Position numbers and translations under genes: made by a program. This document shows, one piece after another, positions 37,441-58,321 of a stretch of 64,000 bases of DNA. The stretch is taken from assembly GCF_002078875.1 (NCBI RefSeq), contig NC_034410.1, positions 41,130,319-41,194,318 of the forward strand, in the 5' to 3' direction. This DNA is from Numida meleagris. Taxonomy: Eukaryota; Chordata; Aves; Galliformes; Numididae. Numbering within the stretch: the first letter of the stretch is position 1; each line of letters begins with the position of its first letter. The notes below the pieces were generated by a model, which was given only the letters and a program-made list of their open reading frames with translations, was not told the origin of the DNA and did no database searches.

Positions 37441-40400
37441 AGGATTTAATTTGTGTTAAACAAAAGGGTGACTTCAGCATCTCTGCTTTATTGCTGTGTC
37501 TCTTCTGCCAAGCTATATAAATAGCAGACTTATTTCTACAATATTTTTGCTTCTGGTGTCTGCACGGTGTAAGGCGCAGTAGGTTGGGTGGATAGGAGCA
37601 CTTAATTCTTTCCCAGTGGACTTGGGGTAGAAATGCTCTTGGAATGGCTTTCAGTGTGATGACTGACAGTCCATCTGTGCCGTGGGTGGCAGGAGAAGCA
37701 TCACCATCTGCGTGTGTGTGAAGCACATCGCAATCTTTATGTAAGATAAGCCTCCTCCTCCGCAGCGTGTCCCCTAATGGGCCAGCAGCGCTGAGCTTAG
37801 GATGGCTCGGCAAGTCTGTGCGCGGGGCAAGAGCCTGGCCCTGCTCATTGCCTCTCAGATCATCCCTCCAGAACATGCTGATTACTGAATTATGGTTGGC
37901 ACATTCAAACAAATAAACCAAATAGCCTCCTGTTTTCTCCAAATATCTTGGCAACAATCATCACCTTTAAGTGTTGCTTAGTCCCGACATTTGAAAATGT
38001 GTCGCCTTTAAAATTTAATTGAGTTTTCCTTTGTTATTTCCTTTGTTGTCCTTATTTGAATGACTCAATCAAATCGTTGGCTTTTCCTTCTGGGCCAGCC
38101 ATTTCTGTGTATGCATAACACGGCACCTACAAGTGAACCCACTGCGTTTATCACCTCATCTGCTCCAGAGACTCTCTGTCCATTTGCTTCTACGAAACCA
38201 GAGGCTATTCTGGTTGCCAGCAACAGTGGCCACCTCCTACATCCCCCTGGCTGTGGGTATAGGATGGGTTGAGATGAGGCAGCCTGCAGGCTTCCACAGT
38301 CTCTCAAGATGAGCTGAGATGTTTGCTGGGGATTCCAGCAATGCCACCACCAGCAACAGCATCATTTTCCTGCTGTGAACGTTTCTGTTGGTGTGACATT
38401 TCCATGACCGTCCACTTCCTCCTGCTACCCCATCTCCATCCCTTGCTGATACAACTGGGTCCAAGCATCTCTCACCATGTTTTGCTTTTCCCAATGTAGC
38501 TTACCACCATATGGACAAGGTGAGGAGCTTAGGCAACCCCTCTTCAATGCCTTCAGTGAAATGTGTCTGGTTTCTGTAGGGTTATCCTGCCACAAGAGTG
38601 AAGCAGTGGGAGATGGCGCATGGAGTGCTGCTGCCTGGGTGAGTTCTTGCAAAGCTTCCTGGTTTTTAGGTGAACACCAGTGAGTGCACGCACCCAGGAG
38701 CAAATAACCGAAGGAGGAGGCAGGACTGTCGTTTGCATCTGTATTTCACAAACAACTTTTTTCATCTATTCCCTTCAGACAGAGGAAGATGCTTTTCTCT
38801 GTGCATGAACGGTTCAGAGTTTGGGATGTCTCTGCTGCAGCTCCAAGGGGATGCTCACCATGGCTGCACATCCTGGCTGCTCCTGTGGGAAACGTTCTGT
38901 TTCTCTGGCAATTTTTCTTCCCTGTCTCTCTCCTGCAAAGGTCTGGTAGGGAGATGATCACCATATTAATTGAAAATCAGAATTCAGGTGCCAGCTTTCC
39001 TCTGAAAACTAGTTTTGAAGCAAATTTTTCAATGATTCCTTAGGGGTTAGAAGGTGCTTTCTGATTAAATAGTGTTTCGTTTAGACCGTTTTCCTTTTGC
39101 CAGGCCAGAGGGAGGGCTGCAACTCCCACAGGATGTCCTCCAGTGGGGACATGAGAGCCCCCACCTGCACTGCAGAGCTGTTGTGGGAATCTCAGGGCAG
39201 CCTTTCTCCCCAAAAGCACACTGCAAAGCTTGAGGGTGAAAGCAAGCTCTGCTGAGGAACAGTTGGCTGCATCCTCTATGGTGTGTGTTCCCCTTATAGG
39301 TGCCATCACCACCTGGAGACAGGGCCCATTTTAAGCATGCTCTGGTTCAAAAAGTCAGGGTTTCTCATGGCCATGATTCTGCACCCCTGCTGAGCTCCCC
39401 TGCCCTCGGGTAAGAGCTGAGATGGGCCACACTACAAACCACAGCGCAGCCTTCAGCTTCTCTTCCAAGGGGCACCCCTGGCTTGAACTGAGGGGCCCAC
39501 AAACATTTTCAAGAAGCACTGTGTGATTGTTGATGTTCACGCATTGCACCTGGAATGTGAGCAGCTCTATGAGGCTTTGCCTGTGTGGGTACAGCTGATA
39601 ACCCTGGTAAATCCTGCTTAGCTCCTAAAAACCAGAGCAGAGCATATTCATGGTCAGTTTGATTCTTCCTCATCATTAACTCGGACGAAGGCTGCTTAGG
39701 TAAGCGCTGTGCGCAGGCAAGACACAAAATCCTAGGCAAGGATTTTGGCTCTGCTTTCTCAGTTGCCTTTTAAAGCAGTCACATTTCAGGGGGAAAAGAA
39801 GAAAATTATACACGTGCAGCAGTAATTCCCCTCAGTCTGTGCTGCTCTGGGCCAGATGAGCGACTCATTTGGAAATGCTCTCTGCCTGGCGGAGGGAGCC
39901 CTGCAAAGCCAGTCCCATATCATCTCGCTAATCTTTCTGAAAGAGTTAGTAACAGCATGGAAGCATCAATTTCAGGAGCAAAATGCCAAGACCTGGCACA
40001 ATACAAGCAGGTGTAGTCAGTGCATCTGGTTGCAGCACCAGGCAGCTTTTTTTTTTCTTATTTTTCTTCCTTTTCTGGCTTGATAGCTTTTATCGCATTC
40101 TTTGCATTCATGTAAATAACCATGCAGGTTGCAGAGGAATAAATAAAATTCCATCCCTCTAATGCAATTGCTCATTGGGAAGAAGACCAAAGCAGAAAGC
40201 TGTGCAATGCACACAGGCACAGCCAGAATCCCTGGGCCAGGTCCTGGCGGGGCTCTGTTGTGTGTGATACTCTCTGAGCATTGCTTCGTTTAAAAAGGCT
40301 CCCAGCAGAGGGGCAAATTAGAAACTGTCCGTGAAAGGGATCCATTTATGAGTTAACTCTGAAGCTCCCTGATTGAGATAATTAATTTTCTAGCTCAGCT

Positions 40401-43400
40401 GGGGAAGGAGCCCCACCTGCAATGCCAGGGCTTCAGAAGAAGGTGCTTCTGCTTGGGCTGACTGTGTTTTTCCATTCCCCAAACGATGTCCCAGCGGACC
40501 CTGAGGTGATGCTCAGGGGCTGGCACAGGGATGTGTCTCACACTTGGCATTCCTCAGACACCCAGGCTGGTCCCTGAGCTGGGGGCTGCTTCCTCATCAG
40601 TTAACTGCATGTGGCAGCTCCATCTGATCCAAGCTGTGCACTGAGCTGCACCTTGAAATCTGAATTGCTTGCATATTCTAGAGCAGGCACCTCTGTGAAG
40701 TCTGGAGAAGAGCAGCCATGAAGGGCTGAAGTGCTTTTAAAAGAGGAATGCTTTACTCAGGGAAGGAATGCAGCAGCAAACAGACAGACAGCAGATACTT
40801 TCTCTCTCCGGCTACTTGCATTTTAAAATGTATTTGGTACAGGAAGGGGGGAAATTTTTACCTAAATCTGGGGCCAAGCTATTGATCCAAACTGGAGGGA
40901 GAATGCTCAGCTGAGAAATATTTTCCCACTTGTCAAGCTTCCTACAATGCATAGAAAGACTGTTTCCATACTCCTGACGTGGGGTTGTAGCTGTGATTTG
41001 TGTCTCGGGGGACCAATGATTTGTTTTTTTTCTCAGCAGCATTTCGTTTTGAAATTCTCTGCTTTTGCAGCCAGAGAATGAAGGGAGAAATGAATGTGCT
41101 CATCAGCAGGGCTGGTGATGAAGGATCTCATCAGTGATATTCAGACAAGGCCAACCTTGGTCGTCTCTCCCCAGTCTCCAGCAAGGTTGTGTTGAAATGA
41201 CCCCATCCTGCTCGTTCTTTGGCCTCAGACCATGTCCTCTAGTGTGGGGTCTGGCCAGGCTCCCAGGCCCCAGCCCGTGGGTTTTGGGAGCAGAGCTGGG
41301 TTGAGGAATGCTGGCGAGAGGTAAACACTTACCTCTGAGTTCAGTTTAAAAAAACTTGCTTTGTTGCACTCAGAAGTAGGAGCTATGCACTGGGCACCTC
41401 GTCCCGCTCTGGGGAGCCCTGGCCACAACCCAAAGCATCTCCCTCACCACGTCTTGTGAGGACCCCCATTTCCTCACCCTCCATAGGTGTGTCGAAGCAG
41501 GGACATCTCCTCTCAGTGATGGTGCAGCTGCAGTTTACTCCTGCAGCCTGACAAGAGATGCTGATTGCACCTGTGAGTGTATCTGCATGGGTCAAAGCCA
41601 ATGGCCACATCTGCAGAGGCCTTGATAAGTTCTTTTTTGAAAAATAAATCCACGTGAGATGGCTGTATCTGCCTGCAGGCACAGCAGTTCTCTGAAGACT
41701 TTGCCTTTTTAATAAAACACTTTGATTTAATGGTGTTGTTTTCATAAAGAGAAGAAGCTAGCAAGCCATTGATTCTTCACTCACGAAGAGGCACACTTTC
41801 AGCCTCCCAGTAGCACTGGCAATGGTTGTTCCAAACATAATGACTGTAAAAAAAGGGAATAAGGACAGCTCAGAATGTTTTCAAACATCCTCAGCAGCCT
41901 GCTTCAGTGTCACCCTGCTCACCTTAAGAACCATGTAATGGTTGCACAAGATCAGACAGCACGGCATTGTGCCACACATCTCTGTAGCCTCCTCCTACAC
42001 AATCTGCTGTAACCCAAAGCAACGCATAGCAGCCTGTGACACAAAGACATCCTCCAGTGAGCCCCCCACCCCAGTCCCCTGAGCACCTCAGGACCTATGG
42101 CACAGGGGTATCCAGCTCTTCATGAAGCAGAGCTGATCCCTTCTCCCTGTGGGGCATGAACGATGGGAAGATCAGAGGCAACCAGAGGTAAGGGGTCTGG
42201 GACTGAGGGAGCTCAGCCTGGAGGTGCAACCAGCGCTGACCCTGCCTGTTTGCTGTGGGCACAGCCCCAGTGGTTTCCCACAGCAGGTCAGGAAATCAGT
42301 GAGAGATGGCAAGATTGCGTGTCAGTCTCCTAGGGATGGAGCTGGAGCCCTGATCACTGAGCCATCTCATAAATGTGAATTTCACAGAGTAACTCCTGTA
42401 GACCTGGTTAGCAACAGCGGCAGCAGACAGCCTTCTCCCCAGCATGATTAAAATCTGATTTACAAGGCACGGTGGACAGATGGCATCTGTTTTTTGCATC
42501 CCGTGGTCCCCACAGAATAAAGGAGACAACCTTCAAGGCTGCAGCTCTGCAAAGACAGAGAAATGACTTCATTGCCCACATCCCTGCAGGAACTCACATC
42601 AACGCCTCTGCTTGCACCATCCATCAGCCCTGTGGTTGCCTGTCATCCTCACACGTGTGCAAGGAGCGAGATTATTTTGGAGCAATAGACTCAAAGTCCA
42701 GTCCTCTTCACCCCCTTTGCCTCCTAGACAGTGCCAGCACCCCTGCAGGGCTCTGGTGAGGTGTTTGTGGGGCTGGTGGGGGCAGCAGGCTATGAAGGCC
42801 AATGTGGGGCTGGTGGGGGCAGCAGGCTGTGCAGGCTGATGTGACTCCACATTGCCTGCCCAAGCCTCATTTTCTAGTCATTTGGAGGCTGGCAAGGGAG
42901 GCTGCTTTTCATGTTGGTGCTGGAGAGGTGTGGTGAGACAATTGCACGTGCAGGAATCAGCTGTCCCCATGGGATGGTCCCCAGTGAGCCTCCAGCTTTG
43001 GGCAGTAATCCATTGTCTGCAGTCGGTGGCTGTTAAACCACTGGTTTTATGGAATCAGTGATTCAGGCTCAGCTGGAGGTAATGACTAATGTTTTTGCTT
43101 AAGACCAAAAAATTACATCTGTAGTCTCTCTCAGCTGCTATGAGCCTGGATCTCTGAAGTCTTAAAAGATGTTTGCTCAAGGAACATCCGCGTTTTATTA
43201 GATTTTGACATGGATAACATCAGAGCGGGGGAATCACCGTGAAGGCGTTTCTTCAAGTTGCCTCCTAAGCTGTCTTACTCACTGCAGCAGCACCTTCCCT
43301 TTGCTCCCTTACCAGCAAACTATTTTAGCTGCACCTCCGCTTCTGATGGCATTACTATGGATCCCCTCCCCCAAAACCAAACCTTTTGCAGCTCACACCG

Positions 43401-45689
43401 GGATCCCTTTCCAGGCTCAACCTCCCTCATCAGCTGGCACCAGCCCATCTGCTGCTTCAACCTCAGACACCAGCCCCACTACAAAATGAGCTGTCAGGTA
43501 GAAAAAGCAGGTTGAGGCTGGTGCTAAAGCAAGACCTTACCACTCTCCAGCCAAGTGCCTGCAGCTCCCAGCATCCAGGCAGTGAAAGTGCTAGCTTCTC
43601 TCCTTTTGTTTGCTCTGCAAATAAAACACTGCCTGGAGTTCATTGTTTCTGTGTGTGCTTTTGTTCAGCCACAGCATGGAAACTGCTTTTCTCTGGGATC
43701 CAGCTAGCTGGAAGATGGGAACTTCTGAATTCAGGCTGACCCTGCTGTATAGTTCCTCCTTGTAGGGGAAAAAAATACGAGTTTGTGAGCTTAGGAAGCT
43801 CCTTTCTCAGGCCCTGCGGTGAGATGGAGATGGATATGATAGAGTTTGGAGATGGCTGCTTGCATGAGCGCACTGCAAAACTTCCCAGATGTTTGTGCCT
43901 GCATCTTGCTTGCCTATGCCAGCACAAGCAGCTGCACCAGTAGAGCAGAGCAGTCTTGTGCTTTTATCTGGGAGCAGTGCTGTACCCCATCCTCACCCCC
44001 CAGCTGGACCCAAACCATTTGGAAACCCCCATGCCAAGCTTCCATACCCTTCTCCACAGTTGAGGATGACAAGGAGAAATGAGGATAAAGAGATCCCTGA
44101 TCTTTGCACCCTTGGCTTTCAATTTCAGCTTAAATGGCAAGCATGAGCTCTTTCTTTATGCCTATTTGAGTGTCCTTCTATGTGATGCATGATTTCTCTC
44201 TCAAGACACACATATTGCACCATCACTTCCCACCTATGTCAAGGAAATGTTGGCTGAGTCTTTTTATCCTGAGTATGCTTGCCACTTCTCTGCTCCCGGG
44301 CTATTTGCTCTGGGCAAGGAGCAGAGCTGGCAGACCCTGCTGAACTGAACAAAAACTATTTAAGAAGATTTGCTCCAATTATTGCAATCTCAGCCTCCTG
44401 GTATGCTGTCAGCACTTTCTAGAAACCCAAATCTGCTGCTCGGCTTAGCAGATCCACTTTTTTTTATGTATTTAATTGAGAGGAGCCAAGAACTTGTTTC
44501 AGGAGAGGTCAAAGCAATAAAAAATTCATTTGTTTATGTACATAATCAACCTTGGGACTTACGTGATGCAGCCAGGATGGTCAATTAAAATCCAACACCT
44601 GCATAAATACTCACAGCAAAGCCTGTGCCACTGTGTCCCGCTACACTAATCATTTTGGATATGGCAAAAAAAAAAAAAAATTGAATGGAGCAAAATCTGC
44701 CCATAAAGCAGGACTGGGAGAGGTGTTTCCATGCCTCTGGTAGTGGGCAGATCAGCCAGCAGCACACACATGACTGGGGAAGCACTGCTGGGGAGATGTC
44801 AGTGACAAACCACAGAACTCCCAAGCAAAATCCTTCTGCAAGAGCTCATGGATTTAGGGAAAGATCAGACTTCTCTTCCCTGCCTCCTTCTTGATGTTTG
44901 TCGTAGATATGCCATGGATATCACAAGTCCTCACGGTGCCTGGTGTTGCATAGACATCACAAATTATGAGAAATGAGAAGGACTAGTTACTAAATGAAAT
45001 AGGAGTCGGTGTCGGCGTTGATGGGCTGGCCTCATAGCCTGTGCACTGGAAGCTCCTGCTGATCTCCATCACTTCTGTAATACAGAAAGGTGACTGTTTT
45101 TGGGGGAGGAGAAGGAAGGGAACCCAAAATAGTCCCAGGGGGTGAGTTCTGGGGAGCTTGGCCTTCACACCATTCAAGGTGTTTGACCCAGAAAGAACCG
45201 TGAAGACGTCCAGTTGTAGATCCCTAGCAGGGGGCATGAAGTGTGGGCCAAAGCAACCCTGCAAGGGCTGGTTGGACAGAAAAAAACCCACAAACATCTA
45301 TGTGACATGCAGCTTGTTCACACACACGCAGTCCACCTCATGAAAGCCTCCATTTAGGGGTTTCATCGCTTCATCAGTAGTGCCTGTGTTTAGGGTGTTC
45401 CTTAATCCGCATCTGCAAAGTGGGTGATGGAAGCAGGGAGATGATCCCCATTTTTGGGAATGCAGATCTGTACTCTTATAGTCTACTCCTTATCTGGAAG
45501 AACTGCTTCTGATTCACATTTCCATCTGCCAGCTCTCGTGGTGATTGCACAAGCCCTATTCATCCATCAGTCTCCTTTTGCAGTGGCAAAAGGGCAAGGC
45601 ACAGTAGAGAGGCACACAAGAAGAAGCACAGTAGGTGTGGTAAGAAGGTCAGATTTAAGGGAACTCATCTTCTGGATCTGTTTTGGATA
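37441..45689. other. Intergenic, unique sequence
   Basis: The longest stretch in the window without a recognised CR1, about 8.2 kb, lying between two convergent genes. It contains a 37-bp tandem duplication (listed), a T run at 40048-40057, an A run at 44666-44680, and an isolated AATAAA near 43619-43624. Several 90-180 codon frames overlap on both strands without domains. AT-rich segments with homeodomain- and GATA-like words (for example 40375-40395) could be conserved noncoding elements, which one sequence cannot establish. Confidence 0.4.
42767..42840. repeat. 37-bp tandem duplication
   Basis: Two head-to-tail units share an identical GTGGGGCTGGTGGGGGCAGC core plus AGGCT (42767-42791 and 42804-42828) and have diverged 12-base tails. 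The unit is G-rich with G tracts of 4 and 5, so the duplicated region has some G-quadruplex potential on the + strand. Confidence 0.9.
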
Positions 45690-45846
45690 ATACTTGGATA
45701 AAGAGTTGGTGGAGTCCCCATCCTTGTAAATATTCAGGAGATGCGTGGATGTGGAAGTAAGAAACATAGTTTAGGGACCCAGTAGTTCAGGTTGATGGTT
45801 GGACTTGGTGATCTTGAAGGTCTTTTCCAACCTAGATGGTTCTATA
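45690..45846 (+). mobile_element. CR1 LINE 3' end
   Basis: Diverged 3' CR1 of about 155 bp with 'ggtggagtccccatccttg', 'gatggttggacttggtgatc' and 'ttgaaggtcttttccaacc', ending at GGTTCTATA. The terminal repeat is reduced to one partial unit. Homology may extend weakly upstream to about 45640. Confidence 0.88.
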
Positions 45847-47907
45847 TTTGGATTCCTGCCAAGCCAATGCCACCTGCTGGAGACAAAACTTGGAGACTTG
45901 GAGATTTATGCACCATTTAAACTGGACTTTCTTAGGCATCCTTACACCAAAGCCCCTCCTCTGCATCTTGCCGACCTGAGCACATGCCTGTGGGGCCTGG
46001 CTATGGGCCATTTCAGGGAAGGGACTGCCTCACAGTTTCCTTTCCCCGTCTTGCCTCATGTGACAGCTAATTATCATTCCAGAGGTAACTGCTGGAGGAG
46101 CCATATGGAATCCATGAACCTTCAGTGCTGCAGGATTTTTTTAGGAGAATCAAAAGACTGCCAATGTCCTAGATGTTATTGTTGTTGTTATTGGTATTAT
46201 TATCACTGCTGTAATAGCTTCCAAACCCTCCAAAATAAGTTGTGGACACTGTTATTGCTGCACAGGCACAAAGACGAGGTTATTTTCCCTAAAGCCTAAG
46301 AGGTTTTTAATTGGGAAGAAATAATATGTTCACAAACTCCAGTGAGAGAGCTAAAAAGAAGACAGCCCTGCTGCGGTGAAGGGGGGTTTTCCCCTGGGAA
46401 GCCACAACTGGGGGTGAAGCCCACTGTGCCTCCCAGCAAGCCAAAGAACTGCCTGCACTCAGAACCTGCCGGAGCAGCGCACCCGCTTTTGGAAAAGCCC
46501 CTTGGCAGAGTGCCTTGTGTCGGTCATTCAGACACAAAAAATGAGTTTTGAGTGCTGTACCCATGGGCTCAGCAGGAGCAGCCCTGCTTGTGAGCAGACA
46601 TGGGGTTTTATGGGGATATTTCACCTGAGCACCCGTCCTGGTAAAAGCCAAGCACTGCCTCACTGTTTCAGCCCCTTTTTTTCCACGAGCTGTAAATCTG
46701 CTGTGCGCTGGCAAAGCCCTTGGGTTGTGCGTGCAGGCATACGTTGCTTATCTAATAAGCTGCTTCCTAGGCTCTAGTGATGCTGCTACTTATGTCATAA
46801 ATTCCATGATCTCCCCTCTACTGATCATTAATCTGCTTCATTTCCCAACAATTTTACACTCTTTTGATAAACTGTTTGTCTAACCACTTGAAGGAAACAA
46901 TGTCAAAACCTTACCTTAGGCATTCTCCCCACTAATGAAGAAAATCCATCACGGGGAGAGTTTATCTATTTCTTTGCTGGACATAAATAAAACGTCAGGC
47001 TAATTTGCTTGCATTAATCTTAAAAACATTGCTACAGTGATATTCTTATGTCAGAGAGGTGTTTTTTTTTCCTTTTCCACATAAATATTTAAGCAAGTAC
47101 TGAAAGCATAAATAAACTGCTTTCTGAAAGGCAGCTTATTTTTATATCCAGTGATTTTAACAATAAATATGCACAGGGCTGGCCTTCCAGGGATTGTGAC
47201 TCCCTTCTGGCTGTGTATGCTTTCACATGAGCAGGGATCTCATGGTTCTCAGTGGGCACTTGGGATGCTCTGCAAGACCTGCTAAGGTGGAAGGCTTTGG
47301 TGTCTTATGACTGCAATGGGCAGGTCAAGCAGTGGCCCACAGATGCTGCAAGAAGGCCTTTTGGAGTTTTCTTTCTTCCACAGGTGTTCCTCCTCTGTTT
47401 TTCCTTGTGGCATGTTTTTGGGGGATGTTTTATGCCAATGTTGCTGGGACTCCATGCCCAAGGTCACAGGAGATCTTGTTTGTACATCTTTGGCAGATTT
47501 ATGTATTTTTATTCAGGTGCATAAAGGCTCACAGATGTTCCCACATGTGCTTAGCCAGCGAACTCATGTTACAGGTAAGGAAATGCAAAAAGCAAGAAAG
47601 ATCCCCACTTCTCATGCAATGTTAAGGTCAAGCAGATGCAACCAGAAGCACAACAAAGGCTGCTGCTCAGCCCAGCAAAGCGAACAGCTTTAGCCACTGT
47701 GCAATACTCCTCCTTCCACTCTCTTCTTGCTGAGAACTTGGCTTGCATCGGGTGACAAACTCTCTTTTAGTGAAGCTGTTCATTATAATGAGAAAACAAG
47801 ACTATGACCAATGCTGCACATCCAAACTAACGCCACAGCTACCATGGAGCTTTCCATGGTGTGTTTTCTGGATTACATTATGTTCCATTTCATTATGTTC
47901 ATTATGC
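45847..47907. other. Intergenic, unique sequence
   Basis: No gene is recognised. A TTG/ATT-rich low-complexity stretch lies at 46165-46205. The AT-rich part 46780-47160 has several AATAAA hexamers on the + strand without a linked gene. Confidence 0.4.
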
Positions 47908-48330
47908 CCAAAGAAGGGCAATGAAGCTGTGAAGGGTCTTCAGCAAAAGAGAACTGGGATTGTTCAGTTTGGAGAATAGGAGGCTCAGGGGAGACCTGAT
48001 CGCTCTCTACAACTGCCTGAAAGGAGGCTGTGGCAAGGTGGGTGTCGGCCTCTTCTCCCAGGTAACAGCAATAGGATGAGAGGGAATGGCCTTAAATTGC
48101 ACCAGGGGAGGTTCAGGTTGGGTATTAGGAAAGATTTCTTCTCAGGAATGGTGGTGCATTGGAGTAGGCTGCCCAGGGAGGTGGTGGAGTCACCGTCCCT
48201 GGAGGTGTTCAAGAGCCATGTGGATGTGGCACTGAGGGACGTAATGATCAGGCAGTATTGGAGTAGGTGAACAGCTGGACTAAGTGATCTTGTCTTTTCC
48301 AACCTTAATGATTTTATGATTCTATGATTA
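47908..48330 (+). mobile_element. CR1 LINE 3' end (420 bp)
   Basis: + oriented CR1 from 'aagggcaatgaagctgtgaagg' at the end of ORF2 through 'ctgatcgctctctacaactgc', 'aggttcaggttgggtattagg' and 'ctgcccagggaggtggtgg' to GATTTTATGATTCTATGATT. It lies downstream of the GASK1A 3' end, opposite to GASK1A transcription. Confidence 0.95.
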
Positions 48331-49175
48331 TCAGTCTCCTTTATTATTATGGATATTTTGGACCCAGGATGAGTTATTTTATTCTCCACCATTCTTACAA
48401 GCTAAGGTCACCTCCTCACAATGAATTCTCATGGGACGGGTTTCAGCAGGGCACCCTGGCAGAGGAGGAGATGTTGATGGTGGATGGGCTTTCCCTTGCC
48501 AGTGCCAGAGCAGGACCACAGCAAAGTGCTGCTGGGGCTCGGGATGCTGAGGCGCAGGCGATGCTGAGTGCCATTGCTTTCTGAGAGCACTCACGCTCGC
48601 TGATTAATGTCACTCTAGCCTCACTTCATCTTCTCTTAAGCAAGAGGAAAAGGTAATTGCCTACACTTATCAGCGCGGCTACAAAAGTATCCCCTGGCAG
48701 GCTCTAAACCTGACACGCTGCTGAGATGGATGCAACAGGAGCCGTGTGAGTGCCTGCTTTCTGCCTCGCTGGCTGCATGGGTGGACAGTTTCTCCAACTC
48801 AAGGGCAATGGGGCAGCAGCACGCACAAGCACCCATGCTGGTCTCCTCTGCTTCATTCTGCTCTCAGCCTTGACCACTGAGGACCAATTTAACCACTGCT
48901 TGGCTGGTGGGCAGCGCTGGAAGATATGAGAAGGGTGGGGAAGGTCCTGTTTTGTTGTCAGCATGCTCAGAAGGCATTTTGCACCTGGTTGCTTTCTGCC
49001 GAAATTGTCCTGGATGTTTGGTAAGATTTTTCTGCAAGCCTTAGAGAAAGCTTAATGCAGACATCAGGCACACGCCACCTCCTTGATGGGGGAAGGCAGA
49101 GCTCAGCTCTGGTGACTTGTCCTTGATTAGTAGGGTCCCCTCTGGTTTTCCCCACACCACTCCAGACTCTCTACT
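48331..49175. other. Intergenic, downstream of GASK1A
   Basis: Unique sequence beyond the predicted GASK1A polyadenylation signal. A second TTTATT (AATAAA on -) lies at 48340-48345 at the CR1 edge and could be a distal site. No gene is recognised. Confidence 0.4.
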
Positions 49176-49181
49176 TTTATT
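49176..49181 (-). terminator. Polyadenylation signal, GASK1A
   Basis: TTTATT on + is AATAAA on -, 413 bases after the GASK1A stop codon. It is the first canonical hexamer downstream, which would give a 3' UTR of roughly 430 bases. Usage is inferred. Confidence 0.5.
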
Positions 49182-49593
49182 ATTTTGGGAACAATGAAGA
49201 CATCATTAAAAAAAGCCCTGTGCAAGCCCCTCTGCTAGGCTAATCCTTACCAAGCTCTCCAGACAGTTCAACAGGTCAAGCCTGCCCTTTTCAAAGATGT
49301 TGGGGAAGACAGGAGTTGAAGACACCCAAAATCTCACAGATGTTCGCCTTCTTTGAAAACTCCACGTTGAGAACATTGTGTGACAAATCTTGCTTAATGC
49401 CTTCCCAAACAGTTGTTGGTTGTTTCAGAAAGACTCCTCTTCCTCTTTCCTACACCCTGCAACCCCTTTTCCTTTTCCAGGACATCCTACCAACAGGAGT
49501 TAATAAAAAGACACCTTTTGGAGAAGCAAGAACCCACATGCAGTTCCACATTGCTGACACTAAGGGCATGAGGTCGACCCATCACTGTGGGGC

Positions 49594-49839
<246 letters not shown>

Positions 49840-49933
49840 CTACACTGACCCAGAAATCATCAAAGCCTGCGAATGAGGAAGGGGAAGGCAGGGAGGAGAT
49901 ATCCCACCAGGTGCTCATGCATTGCCCATCTCA

Positions 49934-50038
<105 letters not shown>

Positions 50039-50226
50039 CTACCAGCAGAGGTGGGAAGGAGAAGCTCACCTACCATGGGGAGACACCAGCCTAGTGTTTT
50101 AGGCTGGCTTTTTAATGCATTGAGAAACCCTGAGAGCCTGTGGGACTGGCAGCTGCCAGCACCTCCAAGGCACCTTATGTTATGTCCAAAGCAGCCTTTG
50201 GGACACGGTGCGGGACAAAGGGATCA

Positions 50227-58150
<7,924 letters not shown>

Positions 58151-58321
58151 GGCGCTTGAAGCTTGAGCCCCGTGGTCCTGCCGCTGCCCACTGGGTTTCC
58201 CTTGCCTCTTCTCCCTGCTGTACCCCAGATGAGCGCAGGACAGATTTCCCATGTGCGTGGGGAAGCTGCAAGAGGGGCCCCTTCCCCAGCAAAACAGATG
58301 CGGCTTGCCTTTGTGCAACAT
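58151..58321 (-). CDS. GASK1A: GASK1A candidate first coding exon
   Basis: A first coding exon is required because the main exon has no ATG upstream of its membrane anchor. Here a - strand frame starts at ATG 58321 (or the in-frame ATG 58252), has an in-frame TGA about 10 codons upstream of 58321, and reaches a consensus donor (GCC then GTAAGTG at 58150) in phase 0, the phase the main exon needs. The 58252 start gives 34 residues, MGNLSCAHLGYSREKRQGKP then SGQRQDHGAQASSA, a basic cytosolic tail suited to a type II protein; 58321 adds 23 more. The 58252 ATG has G at +4, the other has neither Kozak base. No homolog is recalled for this tail, so support is from signals only. Confidence 0.45.

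Noticed and set aside
37418..37957. 179-codon - strand frame
   Set aside because: It partly overlaps a CR1 fragment, has no domain or splice context, and its composition resembles noncoding DNA.
45799..46299. 166-codon + strand frame
   Set aside because: Begins inside a CR1 3' end and runs into a TTG/ATT-rich low-complexity stretch encoding Cys/Tyr runs.
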